Assembly: GCA_001829505.1 (NCBI GenBank) | Contig: MIBK01000079.1 | Location: 12,429-29,029 of the forward strand | DNA: 16,601 bases | Direction: 5' to 3' | From: Spirochaetes bacterium RBG_16_67_19 | GTDB lineage: Bacteria; Spirochaetota; Spirochaetia; SZUA-6; DRHE01 | In this document: piece after piece, positions 6,871 to 13,392 of the stretch | Layout: each line of letters begins with the position of its first letter | Numbering within the stretch: the first letter of the stretch is position 1 | Notes under the pieces: model-generated | Database searches by the model: none | What the model was told of the DNA's origin: nothing | Seen by the model: the letters and a program-made list of their open reading frames with translations, nothing else | Program-made: the position numbers and the translations under genes

Positions 6871-8385
6871 TCACCCATGCTCATCCGCCGCCGCGGCCTG
6901 GGTTACCAGGGCCAGCACGTTGTCCGTGGTCACTTCGGCGTCGGACAGCTCCGCGATCTTATGCCCTTTGGACATCACGATGACCCGATCGGCCAGCGCC
7001 GTGACCTCCGGGATTTCCGAGGAGGTCATGATGATGGAAACCCCCTCCCGGGCCAGCTGGTAGATGATCTGGTAGATCTCCTGTTTGCTGCCCACGTCCA
7101 CCCCGCGAGTGGGGTCGTTCAGGATCACGATTTCGGGTTGAACCATCAGCAGCCGGGCCAGAAGCATCTTCTGCTGATTGCCTCCGGACAGGCTGTCCAC
7201 CGGGCTTTCGGCTCCGGCCATCTTCACGTTCACGCGCCGCAGGCTTTGCAGGCTGGCCTCGCGCTCCCGCCTGCGGCTCACCACGAAGCGCCTCCAAACG
7301 CTCCGCATCCAGAGCACCGAGGCATTCTCGCGTATCGTCAGCTGCGGGAACACCGACATGTTCTTGCGTTCCTCGGCCAGATAGGTGATTCCCAGCGAAA
7401 GCCCGTCCGAGGGGTGGCTGATGCTGACCTGCTCCCCATTGCATTCCATCCGTTCGATGCGGCTCGGCCATAATCCATAAAGCCCGCGGATGGCCAGCTC
7501 CTTGCCCGATCCGGAAAGCCCGGTGATCCCCAGGATCTCCCCCCGGTGAAGCTCGAAGGAGAGATTCCGCACCTTCCCGGGAATGCTGAGGCCGGTGACG
7601 GAGAACACGGTCGGCCCGCGGGTGGCGGCCTTCTTTACCGCCGCCCGCAGCCTGCGTCCCAGCATTGCTTCGATGATCGCCGCTTCCTCGATGTGCCCGC
7701 GGGGGAACGTGCCCACATTGGCCCCGTCCCGCAGCACGGTGATCCGGTCGGCGATGTCCATGACCTCCTTCAAGCGGTGGGAGATATAGACGACGCTGAT
7801 GCCCTCAACCTTGAGGGCCTCGATGGTGGCGAACAGCTGCTCGGACTCCCTGAGGTTCAGCGAGGAAGTGGCCTCGTCCATGATCAGAATCCGCAGATTT
7901 GCCGAGAGGGCTTTGGCCACCTCCACGAGCTGCTGCTGGGCGACCGACAGGCTGTCCAGGCGGGCCCCCGGGTCGATGGGCAGGCGCAGGCGACCGAGCA
8001 CCTCCGCCGTGCGCAGGAGCAAGTCCCTGGAGTCCAGGGCGAGCGGGAAGCCCGCTTTGCGGGGCAGCCTGCCGACGAACACGTTCTCGGCGACGGACAG
8101 TTTGGAGAAGTTGGCGAACTCCTGGTGGATCATGTTGATCCCCAAGGCCAGGGCGTCCTTCGGCAGCTGGATTCGCACGGGCTCGCCTTCGACCAGAATC
8201 GAGCCCCCGTCCATGGGGTACACCCCGCAAAGGATCTTCATCAGGGTGCTTTTTCCGGCTCCGTTCTCGCCGATGATGGCGTGAACCTCGCCCGGGTTAA
8301 GATCGAAATCAACCCCGCTCAGGGCAACGGTGCCTCCGAAGGTCTTCCTGACCTCCCGCATCCGCAGTAGGGCTTCCCCGGCCAA
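6871..8385 (-). CDS. CUT2 sugar ABC transporter ATPase with two NBDs (RbsA/MglA type)
   Basis: This 504-residue cytoplasmic ATPase energises the adjacent permeases. NBD1 has Walker A GENGAGKST (39-47), the RbsA-type signature LSVAQQQLVEVAKAL (146-160) and Walker B LIMDEA (167-172). NBD2 has GLSGSGKE (289-296), signature LSGGNQQ (399-405) and a variant Walker B reading ILNDPTRGVDVG (421-432), with Asn423-Asp424 where Asp-Glu is standard. The start appears to be a TTG at 8383-8385 behind a G-rich tract; it gives MAGEALLRMREV, which fits the usual RbsA N-terminus. The ATG at residue 9 (8361) would clip that strand and has a poorer ribosome site. The gene begins 23 bases after the ASRT-like gene. 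Confidence 0.93.
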   Translation of the reverse strand: MAGEALLRMREVRKTFGGTVALSGVDFDLNPGEVHAIIGENGAGKSTLMKILCGVYPMDGGSILVEGEPVRIQLPKDALALGINMIHQEFANFSKLSVAENVFVGRLPRKAGFPLALDSRDLLLRTAEVLGRLRLPIDPGARLDSLSVAQQQLVEVAKALSANLRILIMDEATSSLNLRESEQLFATIEALKVEGISVVYISHRLKEVMDIADRITVLRDGANVGTFPRGHIEEAAIIEAMLGRRLRAAVKKAATRGPTVFSVTGLSIPGKVRNLSFELHRGEILGITGLSGSGKELAIRGLYGLWPSRIERMECNGEQVSISHPSDGLSLGITYLAEERKNMSVFPQLTIRENASVLWMRSVWRRFVVSRRREREASLQSLRRVNVKMAGAESPVDSLSGGNQQKMLLARLLMVQPEIVILNDPTRGVDVGSKQEIYQIIYQLAREGVSIIMTSSEIPEVTALADRVIVMSKGHKIAELSDAEVTTDNVLALVTQAAAADEHG

Positions 8386-8408
8386 ATCTGCCCCCCCCTG
8401 CCGGCCCG

Positions 8409-8777
8409 CTACCCGAAGGAGTAGCCGGCGACGCTGTAGTAGGCGAGGTTGTTCTGGCGCACGTCCAGACGGCCGAACACCGCCACCACCGGCAGGTCAC
8501 TGCGCAGCACCAGGGCGTACTGGCCATGGGGAATGCGGTAGTCCTGTTCGCCCAGCGGCTTGTCCAGCCGGAAACAGTGCACCCGCTCGCCTTGTACCGA
8601 GGCCCTGACGTCCCGGATGGGCTCCCGGTCCTCGAAAAGGACATCCAGGTGCAGGGAAGCCGGCCTCTTGTTCAGGTTCACGACCATCAAAGCCTCGTGC
8701 CCGAAAGGCTCCTTCTCGCCGGCCGGCGGCAGGTCGCCGTCGGCAAAAACCCAGACTTTCTGGCCGTTTCGTTTCAT
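8409..8777 (-). CDS. ASRT-family (Anabaena sensory rhodopsin transducer-like) small protein
   Basis: This 122-residue soluble protein without signal peptide carries the features of the ASRT domain (PF07100): KVWVFADGDLPP at the N-terminus, GHEALMVVNLN, then LDVLFEDREPI, an ERVHCFRLDKPLG segment and the C-terminal GRLDVRQNNLAYYS. The family is named after the transducer of Anabaena sensory rhodopsin, but most members have no rhodopsin partner and have been proposed to bind small molecules such as sugars. No rhodopsin gene is nearby. The gene lies 9 bases after the M24 stop and 23 bases before the sugar ATPase, so it is co-transcribed with an importer. The GGAG ribosome site overlaps the M24 stop codon. 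I infer a sugar-sensing or accessory role; none is demonstrated by sequence. Confidence 0.85.
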   Translation of the reverse strand: MKRNGQKVWVFADGDLPPAGEKEPFGHEALMVVNLNKRPASLHLDVLFEDREPIRDVRASVQGERVHCFRLDKPLGEQDYRIPHGQYALVLRSDLPVVAVFGRLDVRQNNLAYYSVAGYSFG

Positions 8778-8786
8778 CCTCGTCTC

Positions 8787-9950
8787 CTATTGGGTCAGGA
8801 TGGCGTCCATCTTCTGGCTGAAGGGGATGGGGCCCCGTTCCCCGATTTCGTAGGCGGTTTCGATGCGCACGCCGTTGAGCTCGGGATGGCCGAAAAAGCT
8901 CACGTCGATGGAAATCGCCATTCCCGGCTTCACCACGTCTTCACTATGGGGACCGAAGAAGGGGGCTTCGGCCTCGTTCAGGCCGATCGTGTGGGCGAAT
9001 GGGCACACCAGATACTTCATGTACCCGTTCTTCCGGTAAAACTCCCGGCCGGGGGCGTCGATTTCCCGGCCCGCGGTTCCCGGCACCAGCTTCTCCCTGG
9101 TCAGCACGAAGACTTCCTTCATGTGCTTCAAGGCCTCTTCCTGGGCTTTCGTGTATTTACCGGAAACCGGCAAAGTATGCCCCACGACCCCCGCGTATCC
9201 ATTCCAGCGCGGAGACAGCCCAAGCATGACCGTTTCGCCCGCCTGCATGACCTTGTCGCTGGCCGTGGGCACCACGGCGTTGGCCCTCCGGCCGCTGCCG
9301 ACGATGGCCTTGAAACCGAAGTTGTTAGCCCCCTTGCGGCGCGCCTCGTACTCACCGGCGGCGGCCACCTCGTACTCGTGGGCCCCCGGTTTGACGGCCT
9401 CGGCCATGGCCCGGTAGCCGGCATCCGCCAGCGCGAAACCCGCGCGCATCTGGTCCAGTTCCCACCGGCTCTTGAAGTAGCGCAGCCGGGTGTAGTCGTC
9501 GGTGATGTCGACCATCTCAACGCCGTGGAAGTTCTGTTCTACCTGCCGGTACACCGAAACCGGCATCTGGCCGGCGCCTACCAGCCCGACCCGCCGCACC
9601 GGCTTGCCGCCGCTGACCTCTTTGAACAGTCGGCCGAAGTCGATGATGGTCGCGTTGGGGTACTCCTCGTCCGGCACCATGAATACCGGCAGGTTGCGGG
9701 TCGTCTTGATGGCGCTGTCCATCAGCGCAAAAGGTTCGCTCTCCGGTCCGCCCAGGATCATGGGCTCGCCATGCAGCGGAACCAGCACGGAACCGCTTTC
9801 GAACTGCGGGCACCAGCCGGTGAGGTACCAGGCATTGGCGAGGTTGAACTCGTCGTAGTAAATGAGCGTGAAGTCCAGCTTGTGCTTTTCCAGAATCTCC
9901 CGGACCTTAACGAGCCGCTTCTCGTACTCCTGCAGGTTGTAGTAGGACAC
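8787..9950 (-). CDS. Creatinase-like M24 family protein lacking the aspartate metal ligands
   Basis: It has an N-terminal creatinase_N domain (about residues 1-150, with YYDEFN and YLTGWCP) and a C-terminal pita-bread M24 domain (about 155-370). The two Asp ligands of metal-dependent aminopeptidases fall at Gly244 (MLGLSPRWNGY) and Val255 (AGVVGHT). The His ligand is kept at His320 (AHTIG), the fourth ligand is Asp349, and the fifth is Glu364 (RIETAYE). Creatinase, a metal-free C-N hydrolase of this fold, shows the same loss. I set the start at the GTG of 9948-9950 because GGAGG lies 6 bases upstream; an in-frame TTG at 9956 directly abuts GGAGG and cannot be used well. This gives 387 residues. 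First gene of the middle operon, behind operator-like site B. Substrate unknown. Confidence 0.9.
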   Translation of the reverse strand: MSYYNLQEYEKRLVKVREILEKHKLDFTLIYYDEFNLANAWYLTGWCPQFESGSVLVPLHGEPMILGGPESEPFALMDSAIKTTRNLPVFMVPDEEYPNATIIDFGRLFKEVSGGKPVRRVGLVGAGQMPVSVYRQVEQNFHGVEMVDITDDYTRLRYFKSRWELDQMRAGFALADAGYRAMAEAVKPGAHEYEVAAAGEYEARRKGANNFGFKAIVGSGRRANAVVPTASDKVMQAGETVMLGLSPRWNGYAGVVGHTLPVSGKYTKAQEEALKHMKEVFVLTREKLVPGTAGREIDAPGREFYRKNGYMKYLVCPFAHTIGLNEAEAPFFGPHSEDVVKPGMAISIDVSFFGHPELNGVRIETAYEIGERGPIPFSQKMDAILTQ

Positions 9951-9968
9951 AATCAACCTCCTTACGGC

Positions 9969-9986
9969 TTTGTTAACGTTATCGTT
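9969..9986 (-). promoter_or_regulatory. Putative LacI-family operator, site B
   Basis: On the minus strand it reads AACGATAACGTTAACAAA, with the palindromic TAACGTTA core, matching sites A and C at most positions. It lies just downstream of the predicted start (about 9994) of the M24-ASRT-CUT2 operon, in the leader before the ribosome-binding site at about 9957-9961. Confidence 0.8.
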
Positions 9987-10000
9987 CCAATTGTTCGACC

Positions 10001-10029
10001 ATGCTAATGCACTGCCGGAAGGTTGTCAA
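10001..10029 (-). promoter_or_regulatory. Sigma70-like promoter of the M24-ASRT-CUT2 operon
   Basis: A consensus -35 TTGACA (10024-10029) and a -10 TAGCAT (10001-10006) are 17 bases apart on the minus strand. Initiation would fall near 9994, just upstream of operator-like site B. Confidence 0.7.
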
Positions 10030-10121
10030 CATTTTTCAATTCCGGGCCCCTGCCAGGCGCAATTCCTACCGCACTGATACCAGAAATACATAATCCTGAA
10101 TTCGGGCTGGCTTGCGGCTTC

Positions 10122-10150
10122 TTGCATAGCTCTATCATTCTATCTATAGT
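10122..10150 (+). promoter_or_regulatory. Sigma70-like promoter of the LacI-family gene
   Basis: TTGCAT (10122-10127) and TATAGT (10145-10150) are separated by 17 bases and point toward the regulator start at 10191. It does not overlap the divergent M24 promoter. Confidence 0.7.
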
Positions 10151-10168
10151 AACATTGCTAACATTGTT
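10151..10168 (+). promoter_or_regulatory. Possible autoregulatory half-site (AACATT repeats)
   Basis: AACATTGCTAACATTGTT directly follows the -10 box of the regulator promoter, the same placement as operators A and C. It contains two AACATT units, which match the right-hand end of those operators, and TAACATTGCT (10150-10159) is identical to 3811-3820 in site A. The CG-centred core is absent, so any binding would be weak. Confidence 0.35.
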
Positions 10169-10190
10169 CGGTCGGCGGGAGGGTGGTTCG

Positions 10191-11282
10191 GTGAAGAAAA
10201 AACGCATCTCCATAGCCCATGTGGCGGAGCGGGCCGGGGTCAGCGCCATGACAGTCTCTCGAGTGCTCCGCGGCGAGCCCGCGGTCAAGCCCGAGACTCG
10301 GGGGCGCGTCGTGGAGATCATGCGCGAAATGGGCTACGTACCGTCGGCCGCGGCGCAGTCCCTGCGCTCCAAGAATCACCTGACCCAGTCGGGCGCACGG
10401 CTGTTTGCCCTGATTTTCGGGCGCGGCACTGAGAGCTCGGTGACCTTTTTCCACGACATCGTTCGCGGCGTGGAGCGCAGTTCCTCCGAGTACGGGCTGT
10501 GCCCGATCCATGTCACCATGCAGGAGAATCCCCACGACTCCTGGCTGAGGCTGCAGACGATCCTGACGATCAATAGCCTGTGCGGCGCACTGCTGGTAGG
10601 CGAGTTTTCCGAGAAGGATGTGAACTTCGTCCGCGAACGGGCGCGCAACGTGGTGATCGTCGACGGCCCCGCCCCCAAGGCGGACCAGATCGGTTCGGTC
10701 GAGTCGGGAAATTTGGATGGCTCGCTGATGGCCCTGGACCATCTGATCCATATCGGCTGCCGGCGTATCCTGGTGCTGACCGTGGACCCGGACCACTACT
10801 TTGCCCGCTCGATGACGGAGGCAGCCGCCGCCCGGCGCTCGAGCGACGTGCAAATCGAGGTCCTCTACAATTGCCTCACCAGCCAGGATGCGATGGACCT
10901 GGTGCTCGCACAGTGGAAATCCGCGCGCCGTTACGACGGAATTTTCACAAATGACGATTTCGCCGTGGGCGCCCTCAAAGCCCTGAGCGAGCTCGGCGTG
11001 AGCGTGCCCGGCGAATTGAAGATCGTCGGTTTCGATGACATCCTGTACGCCTCTTTCGCTATCCCCTCCCTCTCCAGCATCCGCATCGACAAGTTCCTTC
11101 TGGGAGCCGAATCGGTGCGCACCCTCGTCTCGCTGATCGAGTCTCCGGAGAGGGCTTCGAGCATCAAGAAAACCATTCGGCCTTCCCTGGTGGTCCGGGA
11201 TTCAACCGGGGGGCCTCCGTTCAGCCATCCGAGCGAGCCCGGCATCAGGCTTGACGCCTCCCGCGCAGCTTCGTTAGATTAA
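10191..11282 (+). CDS. LacI-family transcriptional regulator
   Basis: This 363-residue DNA-binding protein has an N-terminal LacI helix-turn-helix (ISIAHVAERAGVSAMTVSRVLRG, residues 6-28, of which AHVAERAGVSAMTVSRVL is the core) and a hinge-helix region YVPSAAAQSLRS (49-60). A periplasmic-binding-protein-like effector domain follows, with GLCPIHVTMQ, YDGIFTNDDFAVGALKAL and KIVGFDDILYASFAIPSLSSI. The start is GTG 10191, with GGGAGG 8 bases upstream; an open frame reaching back to 10023 contains the promoter and is rejected. It sits centrally, divergent to the M24 operon and upstream of the deacetylase operon. Three matching CG-centred sites lie at the three operon promoters, so I infer that it represses all three and is released by an imported sugar or metabolite. 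A regulator encoded elsewhere cannot be excluded. Confidence 0.93.
   Translation: MKKKRISIAHVAERAGVSAMTVSRVLRGEPAVKPETRGRVVEIMREMGYVPSAAAQSLRSKNHLTQSGARLFALIFGRGTESSVTFFHDIVRGVERSSSEYGLCPIHVTMQENPHDSWLRLQTILTINSLCGALLVGEFSEKDVNFVRERARNVVIVDGPAPKADQIGSVESGNLDGSLMALDHLIHIGCRRILVLTVDPDHYFARSMTEAAAARRSSDVQIEVLYNCLTSQDAMDLVLAQWKSARRYDGIFTNDDFAVGALKALSELGVSVPGELKIVGFDDILYASFAIPSLSSIRIDKFLLGAESVRTLVSLIESPERASSIKKTIRPSLVVRDSTGGPPFSHPSEPGIRLDASRAASLD
11251..11279 (+). promoter_or_regulatory. Probable promoter of the deacetylase-CUT2 operon, inside the lacI-type gene
   Basis: TTGACG (11251-11256) and the weak -10 TTAGAT (11274-11279) are 17 bases apart. Both boxes lie in the last codons of the regulator gene. 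The -10 match is only three of six bases, but its position relative to operator site C is close to that at the left operon. Confidence 0.5.
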
Positions 11283-11298
11283 CGGTAACGATAACATT
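11281..11298 (+). promoter_or_regulatory. Putative LacI-family operator, site C
   Basis: AACGGTAACGATAACATT differs from site A at one position. It begins within the regulator's TAA stop codon (11280-11282) and ends 17 bases before the deacetylase ATG, so bound protein would block initiation or elongation into the deacetylase operon, including read-through from the regulator gene. Confidence 0.8.
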
Positions 11299-11314
11299 TC
11301 CGGGAGGGCGCGGG

Positions 11315-12241
11315 ATGAAAAAATACATCATCCTCGGCTTCGACATGGAAACCGACATCGGCAGCTACCTGAAAAGCTACCGAGGTGTCCGGGAGGGGAC
11401 CTATCTCATCCTCGACCTCCTGCGACGCAACGGGATTCCCGCGACTTTCTTCTTCACCGGCGAATCGGCTCAACACAACGAGAAAGTGGTTCGAGACGTG
11501 GTGACTGCGGGTCACGAGGCCGGTTGCCACAGCCTGAAGCACGAAACCGTCGGAGAGGCGCATTTCGACATGCCCGCCGACTCTCCCATCCTGGAAGAAG
11601 AGGTGCAGCATCGGCTGGAGCTGAACAAGCGCATCGTGCAGGACCTGTCCGGGCTCGAGCCGGTCTCCTTCCGGGCTCCCCGCCTGTGGCAGGGCCGCGC
11701 CCAGCTGCAGGCCCTGGAAAACCTGGGGTTCCGGGTCGACGCCTCCTACTCCGTCTTTGCCCACCAGGAACGGCTGGTCCCCTATCACCCTTCGCGCGCC
11801 AATTGGCTGGAACCCGGGGATATGCGCGTCCTGGAAATCCCGAACTTCGCCTTCGAATCCAACAGCTACCGCTTCGAGAGGTTCTTCTGCAAGAACGACC
11901 AGTGGCCCCTGTTGCGGCTCCTGGGGGCGCGGTTCGTTTTCGACCGCCTCGGCCCGGTACTCCAGCGGCAGGCGAGGCAGTCCGAGATCGGCATTCTCCT
12001 GTTCTACCTGCACCCCTGGGAGTTCCAACCCATGCCGGGCAAACACAGGTACAGCGAGGGAACCATGCACTTTCGACCGGAGCTGCACAAGAACTGCGGC
12101 CGAAGGATGGCCGGGGAGCTCGAGCGCTTCGTGCGGCTGACCCTGGAGGACGGCTACCGGTATTGCTCCTGCCGGGAGTTCCTTTCCATATGGGGCAACG
12201 GACAACAGCCGAAGGGAGGTGATGCTGGCATCGGAAACTGA
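11315..12241 (+). CDS. Polysaccharide deacetylase-fold (NodB/CE4-like) enzyme, cytoplasmic
   Basis: This 308-residue protein has all five NodB motifs in variant form: GFDMETD (Asp10, Glu12), the metal pair in GHEAGCHSLKHE (His72, His76), FRAPR (Arg120, Pro122), DASYS (Asp142) and LHPWEF (His233, Glu236). The Asp-x-Glu form of motif 1 is found in a branch of the superfamily that includes DUF3473-type and amide-hydrolysing members. There is no signal peptide or membrane anchor, so it should act on an imported small substrate, removing an acyl group, rather than on cell-wall polymer. The ATG follows GGGAGGGCGCGGG. It is first in the plus-strand operon behind operator site C, with a CUT2 importer downstream. 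Precise substrate unknown. Confidence 0.88.
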   Translation: MKKYIILGFDMETDIGSYLKSYRGVREGTYLILDLLRRNGIPATFFFTGESAQHNEKVVRDVVTAGHEAGCHSLKHETVGEAHFDMPADSPILEEEVQHRLELNKRIVQDLSGLEPVSFRAPRLWQGRAQLQALENLGFRVDASYSVFAHQERLVPYHPSRANWLEPGDMRVLEIPNFAFESNSYRFERFFCKNDQWPLLRLLGARFVFDRLGPVLQRQARQSEIGILLFYLHPWEFQPMPGKHRYSEGTMHFRPELHKNCGRRMAGELERFVRLTLEDGYRYCSCREFLSIWGNGQQPKGGDAGIGN

Positions 12242-12243
12242 GG

Positions 12244-12264
12244 GCGTGCCGCGGGGCGGCACGC
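12244..12264 (+). other. Perfect 9-bp hairpin after the deacetylase gene
   Basis: GCGTGCCGC and GCGGCACGC enclose a GGG loop immediately after the deacetylase stop. No U-tract follows, and the binding-protein gene starts 32 bases later. It may attenuate read-through or define a processing end; it is not a classical terminator. Confidence 0.6.
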
Positions 12265-12296
12265 ATCGCCAATGAGCGAATAAGGAATAGAAGGCA

Positions 12297-13343
12297 ATGA
12301 AAAAGAAACTTCTGCCGATGTGCGGGCTGGCTCTGATCCTGGTTCCGGCGCTGCTTTTCGCCGGCGGCGCCACGGAAGCGAAGAAAAAAGTGATCGGGGA
12401 GGTCTTCTGGGGGCTGCATGACTCCTACCAGCAGGCCCACCAGAAGGCGGCGGCGGACTACGCCAGGCAGCTGGGCTTCGAGTTCATTCCCATGGACGGC
12501 CAGATGAAACCGGAAGTGCAGGCCTCGGCCATGGAAGACCTGGTCGCCCGCAAGGTTGACGGCATTATTTGCCAGGCCTACGACCAGGCCACCATGGAGG
12601 TCGCCATCGAGGCGGCGCAGAAGGCCGGGATCCCGGTGGTTTCCTTCGTCAACGTGGCCTCCGGCAAGGTGAAATATCCGACCATGATGATCGAGGAGCG
12701 CGCCGGTTCCATTGCCATGGGCGAGCTGGTGGCCAGGAAGATGCAGGGCTATTACCCCGGCATCGAGTTTGTCATCGCCACCATCAGCGATCCCTCCGTG
12801 GACTGGGCCCACGATCAACGGACCAAAGCCTTCATCCAGGGCGTGCAGAAGGTGGCCCCCGACGCGCAGTGGGTGTTCAACGGCGGCAAGAGCAACCGCG
12901 AGGTTGCCTATGCCACAGCCGAGGACATCCTGCAGCGCCACCCCAACGTCAACATCATGTTCGGCTACGACGCCGAGAACGTGCTGGGCGGCCTGGCGGC
13001 CTTTGAAGCCGCGGGCCGGGGCAAGGCGGACAACAAGAAACCCCTGAGCGAGGTTCACGCAGGCGTGGATGGCTCGGTGCCGGAGATCATCAAGGTCGCC
13101 AATCCCGCCTCCGCCTTCAAGGCCACCCTGGCGCTGCAGCCCGGGGCCAACGCCCGCAAGAGCATCGATATGCTGGTCAAGATCTGGAACGGCGAGCTGG
13201 ACATGTACGCCACGGACAAGAACGAGGCCGTGGTGTCCTTCATCGTCAACGGCTGGGACCTGAGCATCGACGAGATCCAGTCCTTCCTGAAGGACCAGTG
13301 GAACATCCAGATCGACCTGCGCAAGGAGATCGCCGCGCAGTAG
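12297..13343 (+). CDS. CUT2 sugar-binding protein (Peripla_BP_4)
   Basis: This 348-residue protein has a signal peptide (MKKKLLP, then LALILVPALLFA to residue 22) followed by GGATEAKKK, a cysteine-free boundary typical of spirochaete binding proteins. The mature sequence follows the ribose-binding fold: VIGEVFWGLHDSYQQAHQKA, MEDLVARKVDGIICQAYDQ, AGIPVVSFVNV, then NVNIMFGYDAENVLGGLAAFEAAG in the second lobe and VHAGVDGSVPEIIKV. The ATG follows GAAGG with a 3-base gap. It is the periplasmic receptor for the ATPase and single permease downstream. Ligand unknown; it is only distantly similar to the other CUT2 binding protein in the window. Confidence 0.93.
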   Translation: MKKKLLPMCGLALILVPALLFAGGATEAKKKVIGEVFWGLHDSYQQAHQKAAADYARQLGFEFIPMDGQMKPEVQASAMEDLVARKVDGIICQAYDQATMEVAIEAAQKAGIPVVSFVNVASGKVKYPTMMIEERAGSIAMGELVARKMQGYYPGIEFVIATISDPSVDWAHDQRTKAFIQGVQKVAPDAQWVFNGGKSNREVAYATAEDILQRHPNVNIMFGYDAENVLGGLAAFEAAGRGKADNKKPLSEVHAGVDGSVPEIIKVANPASAFKATLALQPGANARKSIDMLVKIWNGELDMYATDKNEAVVSFIVNGWDLSIDEIQSFLKDQWNIQIDLRKEIAAQ

Positions 13344-13362
13344 GGCGCACGGGAGGTGTCAC

Positions 13363-13387
13363 GGGGAGGATAGGTGCTATCCTCCCC
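13363..13387 (+). promoter_or_regulatory. Hairpin sequestering the ribosome-binding site of the ATPase gene
   Basis: GGGGAGGATA (13363-13372) and TATCCTCCCC (13378-13387) are perfect complements around the 5-base loop GGTGC, ending 5 bases before the ATG at 13393. The left arm contains the strongest Shine-Dalgarno sequence near the gene, but in linear form it is over 20 bases from the ATG. The structure could lower ATPase translation, or, with the following CTTCTT, attenuate transcription after the binding-protein gene. Confidence 0.65.
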
Positions 13388-13392
13388 TTCTT

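Noticed and set aside
4937..6874. A 645-codon open frame on the minus strand covering two permease genes
   Set aside because: Its first half is out of phase with the well-supported permease at 5881-6864 and has an Arg/His/Pro-rich composition typical of a GC-rich shadow frame. Only the part from 5884 is real.
10023..10190. N-terminal extension of the LacI-family regulator
   Set aside because: This stretch holds the regulator promoter and its leader. The helix-turn-helix begins normally right after the GTG at 10191, which has a good ribosome site.
12221..12274. Tiny open frame (about 17 codons) beginning at an ATG after GGGAGGTG near the end of the deacetylase gene
   Set aside because: The spacing from the ribosome-like site is too short, the frame runs through the hairpin at 12244-12264, and nothing supports a peptide.
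11454..13058. Long antisense open frame of about 534 codons over the deacetylase and binding-protein genes
   Set aside because: It is antisense to two genes with clear family motifs, has biased low-complexity composition and no recognisable domain. The same applies to antisense frames at 2230-3630, 5033-5956 and 8526-10007.
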